A stretch of 64,000 nt of DNA from Verrucomicrobiota bacterium (lineage in GTDB: Bacteria; Verrucomicrobiota; Verrucomicrobiia; Opitutales; Opitutaceae). Under the pieces are notes generated by a model. The model was not told the DNA's origin. It saw only the letters and a list, made by a program, of their open reading frames with translations, and did not search any database. Shown here piece by piece: positions 50,311 to 58,360 of the stretch. The stretch is from the NCBI GenBank assembly GCA_016222805.1, contig JACRQG010000031.1, positions 1 through 64,000 of the forward strand. Direction: 5' to 3'. Within the stretch, counting starts at the first letter, position 1. Each line of letters begins with the position of its first letter. The position numbers and the translations under genes are program-made.

Positions 50311-51036
50311 TCAGCGACGGGGGGCCGGCGAACCCCGGTCGGGGTTGATCGCAAGCAGGCGTTCGCGAACCTTTGCGAGCGCCTGTTCCCGGTCGGCCAG
50401 CTGGTCCACGGTGATGATCTCGCATCTCATGATGACTCGCGAGAACGGCTTGGGCAGGTAGAAGCCGTCCCAACTCCGCAGGCGCCAGGCCGAGGTAAAC
50501 TCACCGCCGACGAGGAGCATCGGTACCTGCGTGCGCCGGGCGACGATGACGCAGCCGGGTTTGAGTTCGTAGCATGGCCCCCGGGGGCCGTCGGGCGTGA
50601 TCCCGACGTCCAATCCGGCGCGCAAGGTTTCGACCAGGGCGTTGGCCGCTTCGCGACCGAGTCGGCTGCTCGAGCCGCGCACCGTGTGCAGACCCGCGAG
50701 GGCGAAGAAGGCGGTCAACCAGGCGCCATCCTGGCTGGCACTCACCAGGGCATAGGCCGGACGCCCGACGCGGAAGCGCCGGACAATTTCGGCGGCGAGG
50801 AAGAGCCGGTTGTGCCAGAGGATGATGGCGACGGGCTGGTCCTTCTTGGTGTAGTTGCGAAGATCTTCCTCGCGGAGCTCGAAACGCAGCGTCCGACCCC
50901 ACAGGCGCAGGACGAATCCGAACGGCCAAAGCAGCAAGCGGCGCCATCCCTCGATCTCGTGGACCTGGGCGGCGGACGTGGGTTCGGCGGAAGGAGTTGG
51001 TGTGGACGGATCCAGAAGTGCGCTGGAATTTCGCAC
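50311..51036 (-). CDS. DUF374 lysophospholipid acyltransferase-like protein
   Basis: The GTG at 51034-51036 gives 241 residues; the longer open frame runs antisense through the divergent gene and is rejected. The sequence matches DUF374, an LPLAT-like family: PVAIILWHNRLFLAAEIV near 83 with the family's WHNR, ALVSASQDGAWL near 111, TVRGSSSRLGREAANAL near 132 and ITPDGPRGPCYELKPGCV near 155. Members are thought to acylate lipid A precursors or other lipids at the inner membrane. A hydrophobic N-terminal segment is present (LLLWPFGFVLRLWG). It is divergent from the gene at 51124. Confidence 0.83.
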   Translation of the reverse strand: MRNSSALLDPSTPTPSAEPTSAAQVHEIEGWRRLLLWPFGFVLRLWGRTLRFELREEDLRNYTKKDQPVAIILWHNRLFLAAEIVRRFRVGRPAYALVSASQDGAWLTAFFALAGLHTVRGSSSRLGREAANALVETLRAGLDVGITPDGPRGPCYELKPGCVIVARRTQVPMLLVGGEFTSAWRLRSWDGFYLPKPFSRVIMRCEIITVDQLADREQALAKVRERLLAINPDRGSPAPRR

Positions 51037-51043
51037 GGGGACG

Positions 51044-51115
51044 TCACAAGGCAATACCGGGCGCCGTCCGGTTTCCGAGTGTGGCAGGTTTGACCTGTGC
51101 CGGCTTTGGCGGCAC
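51044..51115. repeat. REP-like palindromic spacer, copy between acyltransferase and 51124 gene
   Basis: It contains CACAAGGCAA (51046-51055), CGGGCGCCGTCC (51058-51069) and the hairpin CAGGT-TTG-ACCTG near 51085-51097, in the same order as the related element at 55636-55715. It occupies the whole divergent spacer, so promoters of both neighbours must lie within or beside it. Confidence 0.45.
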
Positions 51116-51123
51116 GAAGCCGC

Positions 51124-51681
51124 ATGCCGATGTCGTTTCCCTCTTGCCCGCACCTGCCCGTCCCGCGCCCGGGTCTGGACTGGCGTCGGTTGCACGGGCT
51201 TCGGCACGGCGACCGCGGCGCTGAGTTCTACCGGGCTTGCCTGGAGTACGGGGCGACGCTGTGGGCAGACGGGCTGGCTGCGCGGGCCTTGCTGTGCTTC
51301 GACCGGGCCATGGGTGCCGACTTGAAGGGGGACGAAACCGTGTTGGAGGAGTTTCCGTTGCCCTATGCGGCGATGGTCTGGGTCATGCGCTATACGCCGG
51401 AGGGCGTTTTTCTCGGCAATCCACGGGTGCACTTCCAGCACTACGCGGCTCGCATGAATGCGCCGCGTCGGGAGCAACGCCAGTGGCGGGCGTGGGCCTG
51501 TTGGGCACTGGCCCGCGCCGTGCGTCCGGACTGGCCGGGAGACCCACGACACCGCGTGATCGAGCCCACCCTCGAGGACATCACCAACGGGCTTCGGGCT
51601 CACGGACACCCGGGGGAGCCCGCTCTGTGGCACAGCGTGTGGGTGAGCGCGGTGGCGGAGTCGGATCCGGCGCGCCGGTAA
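51124..51681 (+). CDS. Protein of unknown function (185 residues)
   Basis: The protein begins MPMSFPSCPHLPVPRPGLDW; ATG codons at 51124 and 51130 are both possible. It is soluble, helical and rich in Trp and Arg (RGAEFYRACLEYGATLWADG, PYAAMVWVMRYTPEGVFLGN, RQWRAWACWALARAVRPDWP). Good amino-acid composition and codon-position GC bias support a real gene. I recognise no family, though the helical repeats with RALLCFDRAMGADL suggest a short TPR-like arrangement. It converges on the RDD gene with 10 bases between the stops. Confidence 0.65.
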   Translation: MPMSFPSCPHLPVPRPGLDWRRLHGLRHGDRGAEFYRACLEYGATLWADGLAARALLCFDRAMGADLKGDETVLEEFPLPYAAMVWVMRYTPEGVFLGNPRVHFQHYAARMNAPRREQRQWRAWACWALARAVRPDWPGDPRHRVIEPTLEDITNGLRAHGHPGEPALWHSVWVSAVAESDPARR

Positions 51682-51691
51682 CGTCGGGCGG

Positions 51692-52528
51692 CTATCGGGG
51701 CGAGACGGTGGCGGCCGCCACTTTCACGACCACGGTTCCCGCAATCCGGTCTTCGACCGCCTGGCGGTTCGGTTCCCAGAGCAGTTTCAGGAAGCCAATC
51801 ATGCCCATGGCCACGCCGGCCACGTAACCGCCATGGCGCACAAACGCATCGAAGAAGGTGAACGGCTGTCCGTTCACCTTTACGGCGCGCGTGCCCAGCA
51901 GAAGTTTTCCGGGCGTCCTTCCTCCCAGCCAACCGGCCAGCAGGGTGAAGTAGGCCCCAGACCAGCCAAAGGTGACTCCGAGCGCGTTGGTGAAGGCGCG
52001 GGCCTGGTAGGTCCAGGATGAGGCGGCGGCCTGGAGTTCGCGGTGTTCGGTCCGAAGGCTTTCGACCTGCCGTTGCAGCCGGGTGTTGGCTTCCCGCAAC
52101 TCAGCCGGTCCCGCGTCGGGCGAAACGAAAATGTCCTCCGTCAACGCCGCGCTGGGAGCGCGGCCCGTGATGGCATCGAGGTGCAGCCCGCCTTCGCGGA
52201 CGAGGGACACATGGCCGAGGGCGAGCGCGGACAGCAGGGTGAGCGTGGCGCCGAGGGCACGACAGATCCACCGCACCGCCACCTGCGCCAGAGGGGCACC
52301 GGCAGAATTGCCGAACAGCACCACCAGCAGGATCCCCGTGGCAATTCCGAGCCACGGGCCGGACAGCAACGACAGCATCCCGACGGCGAGGAGGTCCACT
52401 CCCATGGCGATCATTCGCCGCCACGGTTCAGCGAGGGGCTGGCCGAGGACGCTGCCGGCCACCGCCAGGGTCTCTGCCGTGACGAGGCGACCGCGGGCGG
52501 CGGCGGCAGTCGGTGTCTCGGCACTCAT
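51692..52528 (-). CDS. RDD family membrane protein
   Basis: The ATG at 52528 gives 278 residues. Membrane segments start at LAEPWRRMIAMGVDLLAVGM near 30, where the RDD motif usually has its first Arg and Asp (RM-x4-D). Further segments follow (WLGIATGILLVVLFG, TLTLLSALALGHV). Between the two halves lies a soluble coiled-coil insert of about 70 residues (ELREANTRLQRQVESLRTEH). The second half has LGGRTPGKLLLGTRAVKVNG and ends with WEPNRQAVEDRIAGTVVVKV, both strong RDD-family features. The function of RDD proteins is varied (transport or membrane assembly). The insert is uncommon. Confidence 0.82.
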   Translation of the reverse strand: MSAETPTAAAARGRLVTAETLAVAGSVLGQPLAEPWRRMIAMGVDLLAVGMLSLLSGPWLGIATGILLVVLFGNSAGAPLAQVAVRWICRALGATLTLLSALALGHVSLVREGGLHLDAITGRAPSAALTEDIFVSPDAGPAELREANTRLQRQVESLRTEHRELQAAASSWTYQARAFTNALGVTFGWSGAYFTLLAGWLGGRTPGKLLLGTRAVKVNGQPFTFFDAFVRHGGYVAGVAMGMIGFLKLLWEPNRQAVEDRIAGTVVVKVAAATVSPR

Positions 52529-52659
52529 GGCGGAGGGAGTGAGTCGTTCACATTCACTCGCGCAAGGCTGGAATGACACCGGCGTGGGGCGCCCCGATGG
52601 GCAGGAGGATGACGGGCCGGGTGTCGGAAACGTTACCGAGGCACGGTTCCGGCTCCGCG

Positions 52660-55602
52660 TCAAAACCGCCCGCTCACCCCAAAGGTCACCGTCGTTCCCG
52701 GAATCCGCACCTCGGAGATTTGGTCGGCGATCCCGCGGTAGAAGACCTGCGGCTCGTTGAAGAGGTTGCCGACGTCGAGCGAGAGGGTCAGCGACGGGCG
52801 CAGTTGGTAGGCGATGCCGGCATTCACGATGTTGCGGGTGCGCGTGTACTGGTTCCGCCCCGAACCGGTGGCGGTGAACGCGTTGATGTATTCACCGGTT
52901 CGATTCAGGATGAGGCGGGCGCTGTAGCCGCGATGGCGCCAATGGAGGTTGGCGTTGGCGGTGAACGGAATGAACCCGGGCACCTCCCCGGTCTTCCGCT
53001 CATCCGTGCCACCGAAGTTCCCGGCGGTCTCCAGGAAGGTGAAATTCGCGCCGCCGCCGAGGCCCTTCAGCCATCCGGGCAGGAAAGTGAACTGCTGGTT
53101 GTAGCTGATTTCCCAGCCCTTGACCGTGGCATTGCCGAGGTTCTGGGTCGTGAGGATGGAGTAGCCGGCGTATTCCCCATTGTAGCCGTTGTCGGACCCG
53201 CCGGGAACCGTTCCTGACAGGATGCCGCTGACGAAGTAGTCGGTGATGCGTTTGTGAAACCACGAGACCGAAACGTTACCGACCGGTTCGAAGTAGTACT
53301 CGAGGGAGGCGTCCCAGCTTTCGGCCAGGCGCGGTTTCAGCCCCGGGTTGTTGATCGTCAGCGTTTGGGCCGTCTCGTTCACCGTCTCGTTGGGCATCAG
53401 GTTGGAGAGCGGCGGGCGGCCGAAGCTGGTGGACCAGCTCAGCCGCGCTTTGAGGTTTGCGGTGACGTCCTGGGTGAGATGGACGCTCGGAAACGACTTC
53501 GTGTACCGTCCTGAAATCTCGCGACGGGTGCCGGCGTAGTCCCGCTGCGCGGAGCCGACCGGATCCGCGGCCTGCTGGGCGGCCGTGCTGCCGAAGCGGG
53601 CTCGCACCCAACCCCAGCTCTCGTCCTCGGTTTCCTCGGTGCGGACGCCGGCGATGAAGCCGGTGCGGGCCACCCGGCCCTGCACCATGGCGTAGCCGGC
53701 GGTGACCGTCTCGGTGGCCTGCCGCGTGCCGGTGTATTTCGAGGACTCGTAGAAGTACCGGTCTTCGGACCAGAGGGCGGCGTTGAGGGGATTCCGGTCC
53801 CGGGCGACGGCGTTGGCGCTGATGCGGGGCAGGTTCAAGCCGAGCTTGTGGTCGCCGTAGAGCGCAATGGTGGGGTCGACCGGCAGTTGGCTGGCGTTGG
53901 TGCCGAGGAAGGTGAAGCGCCGGTTCTTGGTGTTACGGTTGCCGGCGACCTCCTCGCGCAAGCGCAGCCCGGTCTTCACAAACACCGAGGAGAATCTCGG
54001 GAGCTGGAAGCGGGCATTCCCGCGGAACTCCCGGATCTCGTGAATCGGCTTGTTGTCGTTGAAGAGGTACTGGGATGGCCGGTAGCTGGCGGCGCTGGTG
54101 AGGTCGGGGCCGCCTGTCTGGAGGAAACGGGGGTAGAGATCCGACTGCGTCCGATCGAGAATCCAGCCGATCCCCGTGGCCTGCAGGGTCAGATCGCCGA
54201 CGTCCCCGGAGCCGCTGCTGATGCTGTCGAGGCTGACGACGCCGTTGTAGTCGAGTTCGAGGCCGCCAAACCGGTGCTCCGCCCCGAGGTCAACGTGACG
54301 CTGGCGGTGGAAGAAATTGGACATCTGCGACTGCAGGTTGACGGTCGAGGCGGCGACGGGCCGGACCTGCGTAATGCGGTCGGTGAAGCCGGGGATGACG
54401 CCGGACGTCGTGGCGTTGGGCACGGTGTTCTGGTTGCCGGTGAAAGCGCGGAAGTAGTAGCGCAGCCGGAACCGCTCGAAGGCGTCGTTGAAGATGTAGT
54501 TGAGCGACAGCTTGGTGGAGGGCGAGAGACGGTAGTCAAACTTCAGGTTGAGGCTCGATTGCTTGCGGTTGTTGTAGTTGTCCTGCGTGCGGAAATCCCA
54601 GACGTAGGCGGGCGTGGCGGTCGTGTTCTGAAAGTCGCGCGTCGTGCTGAAGGCCCCGACGGCCTGTTCGCTGTAGAACAGGTTGAGGGCCATCCCAAGG
54701 TTGCGCTGGCCGCCGAGCACGCTGAAGACCTCCTGCCAGGCGACGTTGAGGAGAGGGTGGGTGCGGTGCTGTTCGCGGAGCGGGATCTGTTCGGTGCCGG
54801 GAGGGGCCATCCGGGCGGAGAAATTGTAGGTGACGCGGCGTTTCTCTTTCAGCCCGAGGGGCGAGCGGCTCTTGAGGTTGACGGTGCCGCCGAGCGAACC
54901 GGCTTCCTTGTCCGGCGTGTGCCCCTTGGTGACCTCGAGTGCATCGAACATCGACCCGGTGATCGTGTGGATGCGGGTCTGGCGGCTGTCGCCGCCCTGG
55001 CTGCCCATCAGGGCTCCGTCGATGGTGATCGTATTGCTGCCGGGGCCCATGCCGCGGATGGTGAAGCCGACGATGTTGCCCTCGTCGCTGAGATTGCCGG
55101 CGACCCCGGGGAGCATGACGGCGAGCTCGCTGGCGTTCATGTTGGGCAGGTTGCCGTAGGCGTCGATGGCGACGACGTTCTTGACGTTGGGAGCGTTGCG
55201 CTGGGCGGTCAGGGCCGCGGCGTTGCCCTCGCGCTCGCCGGTGACTGTGAAGGTATCGAGCTTATAGATACCGGCGGTAAGATCGAAATGGCGGACGGCG
55301 CCGGTGCCCGCGGGGACGACCACGGTGGCCCGCTGGGGATCCAGTCCGAGGTAGGTGGCCACAAGTTCATGGGTGCCGGCCGGCAGTTGGGAGAACTCGT
55401 AGCGACCGGTGGCGTCGGTGAGGGCGCTGAGGCCCAGGGCGGGAACCTCGAGGCGGGCGCCCTCGAGCAGGTTGCCGGTTCCGGCGTTGCTGACGGAGCC
55501 GGAGAGGGAGCCGGTGGGGGTGGAATCGGCGGCGCCGGCCAGGCTGACGAACAGCGCGGCCAGCACCGTGGCAGCAGCCAGGGCGGAGCGGGGGTGGTTC
55601 AT
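52660..55602 (-). CDS. TonB-dependent receptor with carboxypeptidase-regulatory-like N-domain
   Basis: The 980-residue outer-membrane protein has a signal peptide (LAAATVLAALFVSLAGAA). A CarboxypepD_reg-like sandwich follows at 30-108 (SLSGSVSNAGTGNLLEGARL, YEFSQLPAGTHELVATYLGL). The plug contains LPNMNASELAVMLPGVAGN near 153 and IRGMGPGSNTITIDGALMG near 188. The barrel ends in IPGTTVTFGVSGRF. This architecture differs from the two receptors of the glycan locus; it has neither the ELSPFVV stretch nor an STN domain, and the 27-nt box is absent upstream. Ligand is unknown. It probably acts alone or with genes elsewhere. Confidence 0.92.
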   Translation of the reverse strand: MNHPRSALAAATVLAALFVSLAGAADSTPTGSLSGSVSNAGTGNLLEGARLEVPALGLSALTDATGRYEFSQLPAGTHELVATYLGLDPQRATVVVPAGTGAVRHFDLTAGIYKLDTFTVTGEREGNAAALTAQRNAPNVKNVVAIDAYGNLPNMNASELAVMLPGVAGNLSDEGNIVGFTIRGMGPGSNTITIDGALMGSQGGDSRQTRIHTITGSMFDALEVTKGHTPDKEAGSLGGTVNLKSRSPLGLKEKRRVTYNFSARMAPPGTEQIPLREQHRTHPLLNVAWQEVFSVLGGQRNLGMALNLFYSEQAVGAFSTTRDFQNTTATPAYVWDFRTQDNYNNRKQSSLNLKFDYRLSPSTKLSLNYIFNDAFERFRLRYYFRAFTGNQNTVPNATTSGVIPGFTDRITQVRPVAASTVNLQSQMSNFFHRQRHVDLGAEHRFGGLELDYNGVVSLDSISSGSGDVGDLTLQATGIGWILDRTQSDLYPRFLQTGGPDLTSAASYRPSQYLFNDNKPIHEIREFRGNARFQLPRFSSVFVKTGLRLREEVAGNRNTKNRRFTFLGTNASQLPVDPTIALYGDHKLGLNLPRISANAVARDRNPLNAALWSEDRYFYESSKYTGTRQATETVTAGYAMVQGRVARTGFIAGVRTEETEDESWGWVRARFGSTAAQQAADPVGSAQRDYAGTRREISGRYTKSFPSVHLTQDVTANLKARLSWSTSFGRPPLSNLMPNETVNETAQTLTINNPGLKPRLAESWDASLEYYFEPVGNVSVSWFHKRITDYFVSGILSGTVPGGSDNGYNGEYAGYSILTTQNLGNATVKGWEISYNQQFTFLPGWLKGLGGGANFTFLETAGNFGGTDERKTGEVPGFIPFTANANLHWRHRGYSARLILNRTGEYINAFTATGSGRNQYTRTRNIVNAGIAYQLRPSLTLSLDVGNLFNEPQVFYRGIADQISEVRIPGTTVTFGVSGRF

Positions 55603-55635
55603 GGCGGGGTCAGGGCGGAGTGCACTTGAGCTTGG

Positions 55636-55715
55636 CCTTGGTGCGGCCGTGCCACAAGGGGCAAGTCGGGCGCCGTCCCGTCCGGACGGACTTCAGTCCG
55701 GGGCAAATTCCGGCT
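55636..55715. repeat. REP-like palindromic spacer, copy at the receptor/carbamoyltransferase junction
   Basis: The spacer between the receptor start and the carbamoyltransferase stop contains CACAAGGGGCAAG, CGGGCGCCGTCC and the palindrome CGGACTTCAGTCCG. A related set (CACAAGGCAA, CGGGCGCCGTCC, the palindrome CAGGTTTGACCTG, then GGCTTTGGCGGCA) lies at 51044-51115. The order of blocks is the same, so this looks like a degenerate interspersed element. Confidence 0.45.
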
Positions 55716-57528
55716 TCGGCGGCAACGCCTGCGCCGGTTGGACCACCCGCTCGAGGACAAAGTTGCCGACAACGAGAAAATCGATGTGCGTGTGCACGAA
55801 GCAGCGGTACGCATCCTCCGGCGTGCAGACGATAGGTTCTCCGCGGACGTTGAACGAGGTGTTGATCAGCACCGGGCATCCGGTGGCGGCGGCGAACCGA
55901 CGAAGCAGGGCGTGAAAGCGCGGGTTGTCGTCGGGACCGACCGTCTGGACCCGGGCGGTGTAGTCGACATGCGTGATCGCGGGCAGGGGGGAGTGCGGGT
56001 GCCGGAGACGGTCCAGGCCGCCAAGGCCGGGAGGTGGCGGTTGGCGCAACTCCGGGCGCACTGGAGCGACGAGCAGCATGTAGGGGGATTCGACCGGGAG
56101 GTCGAAATACTCCCGGGTTTGCTCCCGCAGGACCGCCGGGGCAAAGGGCCGGAAGGACTCCCGGAACTTCACCTTCAGGTTCATCACCGACTGCATCCGC
56201 GGCGATCGCGGGTCGCCGAGGATTGAGCGGTTGCCGAGGGCGCGCGGACCGAACTCCATCCGCCCCTGGAACCAGGCGACGACCTTCTCCGCCTGCAGGA
56301 GTTGCACCGTCCGGTCGAGCAGCGCGTCGTCGTCGAGGCGCTCATAGCGGGCCCCGCGGGCATCGAGGATCCGCTGGATTTCCCGGTCCGAAAACTCGGG
56401 CCCGAGAAGGGCGCCCTGCATGGCGTCGCGCCGGGGAGCCTTGGAAGCGGGGGCGGCCTTCCGGTCGCGGGCAAAGTGCCCGTGCCAGGCCCGGAGGGCG
56501 GCACCGAGGGAACCTCCGGCGTCTCCCGCGGCGGGTTGAATCCAGACCTCGTCGAAGATTCGCTCGGCCAGGATGCGGCCGTTGGCGACGCAGTTCAGGG
56601 CAACGCCACCGGCCAAACAGAGTCGGCGCGAACCGGTGAGATCCCGAGCCTGCCGGGCGAGCCGCAACATGATCTCCTCGGTGACAACCTGGATCGAGCG
56701 GGCGAGGTCGCAGTGGCGCTCCAGGAGCGGCTCCTCGGGGCGTCGGGGAGGACCGCCGAACAGGGCGTGAAACCGATCGTTGGTGGTCCTGGTTTCGCGC
56801 AGGAAGTCGAAGTAGTCGAGGTTCAGGCGGAAGGAGCCGTCGTCCCGAACGTCGATCAGGTGCTGTCGGATGAGATCCGCGTACCGGGGTTCCCCATAGG
56901 GGGCCAGTCCCATCAACTTGTACTCGCCGGAGTTCACCCGGAAGCCGCAGTAAATGGTGAAGGCGGAATACAGGAGGCCGAGGGAGTGGGGGAACCGCAG
57001 TTCCCGGTGCAGGGCGAGATCCGATCCGCGACCGTGGGCGATTACGGTGGTGGCCCATTCGCCGACCCCATCGACGGTCAGGATGGCCGCCTCGTCAAAG
57101 GGGGAGGGATAGAACGCGCTGGCGGCGTGGGCTTCGTGGTGCTCGGTGAAAAGCAGTTCGCACGAAGGGGAAAGCCCGGGGAGTTCGTGGCGCAGGGTGC
57201 CGCGGAGATCGAGTTTCTCCGACAGCCAGCCGGGCAGCACCTGCGGAAACGTCCGCCAGCCCGCCGGAGCGACGGTCAGGAAGGACTCCAGCACCCGGGT
57301 GAACTTGATGATCGGCTTGTCGTAGAACACCACGGCGGCCAGGTCGGAGGGCTCGATCCCGGCCTCGCGCAAGCAGTAGTCCACGGCTTCATGGGGAAAG
57401 CGCTCGTCATGCTTCCGCCGGGAAAACCGCTCCAGCTGTGCAGCCGCGACGATGTCGCCGCCGGCAACCAGGGCGGCGGCGGAATCATGGTAGTATGCGG
57501 AGATGCCGAGGATGAAGGGCGGCGGCAT
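55693..57528 (-). CDS. Carbamoyltransferase (NodU/CmcH family)
   Basis: The 611-residue enzyme transfers a carbamoyl group from carbamoyl phosphate to a hydroxyl, using ATP. The N-terminal Kae1-like domain has LGISAYYHDSAAALVAGG at 7, FTEHHEAHAASAFYPSPF near 127 with the metal-binding His residues, LTVDGVGEWATT, and LCLAGGVALNCVANGRI near 292. The C-terminal YrdC-like domain has WFQGRMEFGPRALGNRSILG near 425 and PVLINTSFNVRGEPIV near 552. The acceptor is likely a sugar of a surface polymer or small metabolite. It is preceded by two mini-proteins of the DUF5989 type, as in many carbamoyltransferase loci. Confidence 0.93.
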   Translation of the reverse strand: MPPPFILGISAYYHDSAAALVAGGDIVAAAQLERFSRRKHDERFPHEAVDYCLREAGIEPSDLAAVVFYDKPIIKFTRVLESFLTVAPAGWRTFPQVLPGWLSEKLDLRGTLRHELPGLSPSCELLFTEHHEAHAASAFYPSPFDEAAILTVDGVGEWATTVIAHGRGSDLALHRELRFPHSLGLLYSAFTIYCGFRVNSGEYKLMGLAPYGEPRYADLIRQHLIDVRDDGSFRLNLDYFDFLRETRTTNDRFHALFGGPPRRPEEPLLERHCDLARSIQVVTEEIMLRLARQARDLTGSRRLCLAGGVALNCVANGRILAERIFDEVWIQPAAGDAGGSLGAALRAWHGHFARDRKAAPASKAPRRDAMQGALLGPEFSDREIQRILDARGARYERLDDDALLDRTVQLLQAEKVVAWFQGRMEFGPRALGNRSILGDPRSPRMQSVMNLKVKFRESFRPFAPAVLREQTREYFDLPVESPYMLLVAPVRPELRQPPPPGLGGLDRLRHPHSPLPAITHVDYTARVQTVGPDDNPRFHALLRRFAAATGCPVLINTSFNVRGEPIVCTPEDAYRCFVHTHIDFLVVGNFVLERVVQPAQALPPKPEFAPD

Positions 57529-57531
57529 CGG

Positions 57532-57684
57532 TTACATGAACGGATAGATCGCCCAGCCGAGACCGGAGGAGGAACCGAAAATCAGCAGGGCGCCGAGGCC
57601 GAGCAGCACCACCACCAGCGGGATGAGCCACCATTTCTTTTCCTGGCCAAGATAGGTCAGGAATTCTTTGAGCAGTTGCCACAT
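57532..57684 (-). CDS. DUF5989-type mini membrane protein, copy 1
   Basis: Starting at the ATG at 57684, the product is 50 residues: MWQLLKEFLTYLGQEKKWWL, then a membrane segment (IPLVVVLLGLGALLIFG) and a short tail. This matches the small DUF5989 family (SxtK-like) often encoded next to carbamoyltransferases, including sxtI-sxtK of saxitoxin clusters. It ends 3 bases before the carbamoyltransferase start on the same strand, so the two are surely co-expressed. Its role is unknown; it may tether the enzyme to the membrane. Confidence 0.8.
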   Translation of the reverse strand: MWQLLKEFLTYLGQEKKWWLIPLVVVLLGLGALLIFGSSSGLGWAIYPFM

Positions 57685-57802
57685 GTCTTCGTTGTCCCGC
57701 GTTGAAAGCGGCAACGTAGAGCCGGGCCTAGGCAGCGCAAGCAGGCAGTGTCCGGTGCCGGGACCGGTGCCGCGAAGACGAGATCGTCGGGTGCCGACGG
57801 AA

Positions 57803-58036
57803 CTAGTCGGCGATCGGAGCCCGGGAGACCGCGGGGGGAAGCGACCAGGCGCCGGACTCGGGCCGCTGGCGGCGAAACGCCGTCGCGGGCGGAGCGGAAA
57901 CCGGGCGGAGGCGCCGCGAGGGCCGAAGCCGGCCCGCCAGGCTGGTGATCACCATCATACCGCCCACGATTGGCAGCAGCCACCATTTCCGATTCTCATC
58001 CAGATGCTGGGCGTATTCCTTGAAGAGGGTCCACAT
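57803..58036 (-). CDS. DUF5989-type mini membrane protein, copy 2 with extended tail
   Basis: The ATG at 58036 starts MWTLFKEYAQHLDENRKWWL followed by LPIVGGMMVITSLAG. It aligns with copy 1 over the whole N-terminal half (MWxLxKE, KWWLxPxV). It then continues for about 40 Pro/Arg-rich residues (total 77), which may be non-functional read-through. The typical SxtJ-like partner is not seen, so this copy may replace it. It lies 118 bases upstream of copy 1 on the same strand. Confidence 0.65.
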   Translation of the reverse strand: MWTLFKEYAQHLDENRKWWLLPIVGGMMVITSLAGRLRPSRRLRPVSAPPATAFRRQRPESGAWSLPPAVSRAPIAD

Positions 58037-58360
58037 GGTGGTTGGTGAAAGGGTGTGGACAGTGATGGGGGCGCCTGTGGCCTCTCGCAACGGATCGGTG
58101 GTGGGTACTTCCTGCGCGGGCGCCTACGTAGCTCCCTCGGTGGAGCCCACCATGGACGCCGTCCGGTTCGGGTATGATCAGCCAAAGGGCCGGGGAAAGG
58201 GAGCCCTCGGTTGCGGTGCGACCGCGAAGCGGGGCTGGATCAGGGAATCCCGTCGAGACGGCCCCACCCTCTCCAATGGTCGCGGGCGGTGCCGGCAGCC
58301 CCGGGGCAAAGTGGATTTGGAGGTTGAGATGCTGGAGAACTTCAAGACTTTGGGCCGGTC
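58037..58360. promoter_or_regulatory. Divergent intergenic region
   Basis: These 324 bases separate the - strand carbamoyltransferase set from the + strand GNAT/GT2/FemAB set, and should carry promoters for both. I see no clear promoter consensus, hairpin terminator or gene. The palindrome-like CCTACGTAGC near 58121 and the segment CCCTCGGTGGAGCCC near 58135 are the only notable structures. Confidence 0.4.

Noticed and set aside
50311-51633. Long N-terminal extension of the DUF374 acyltransferase (440 codons)
   Set aside because: The extension is antisense to the 51124 gene and matches no acyltransferase; the GTG at 51036 gives normal family length.
53848-55629. 593-codon open frame on the + strand
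   Set aside because: Antisense to the 52660 receptor; the Gly/Val/Glu-rich sequence is typical of a GC-driven shadow.
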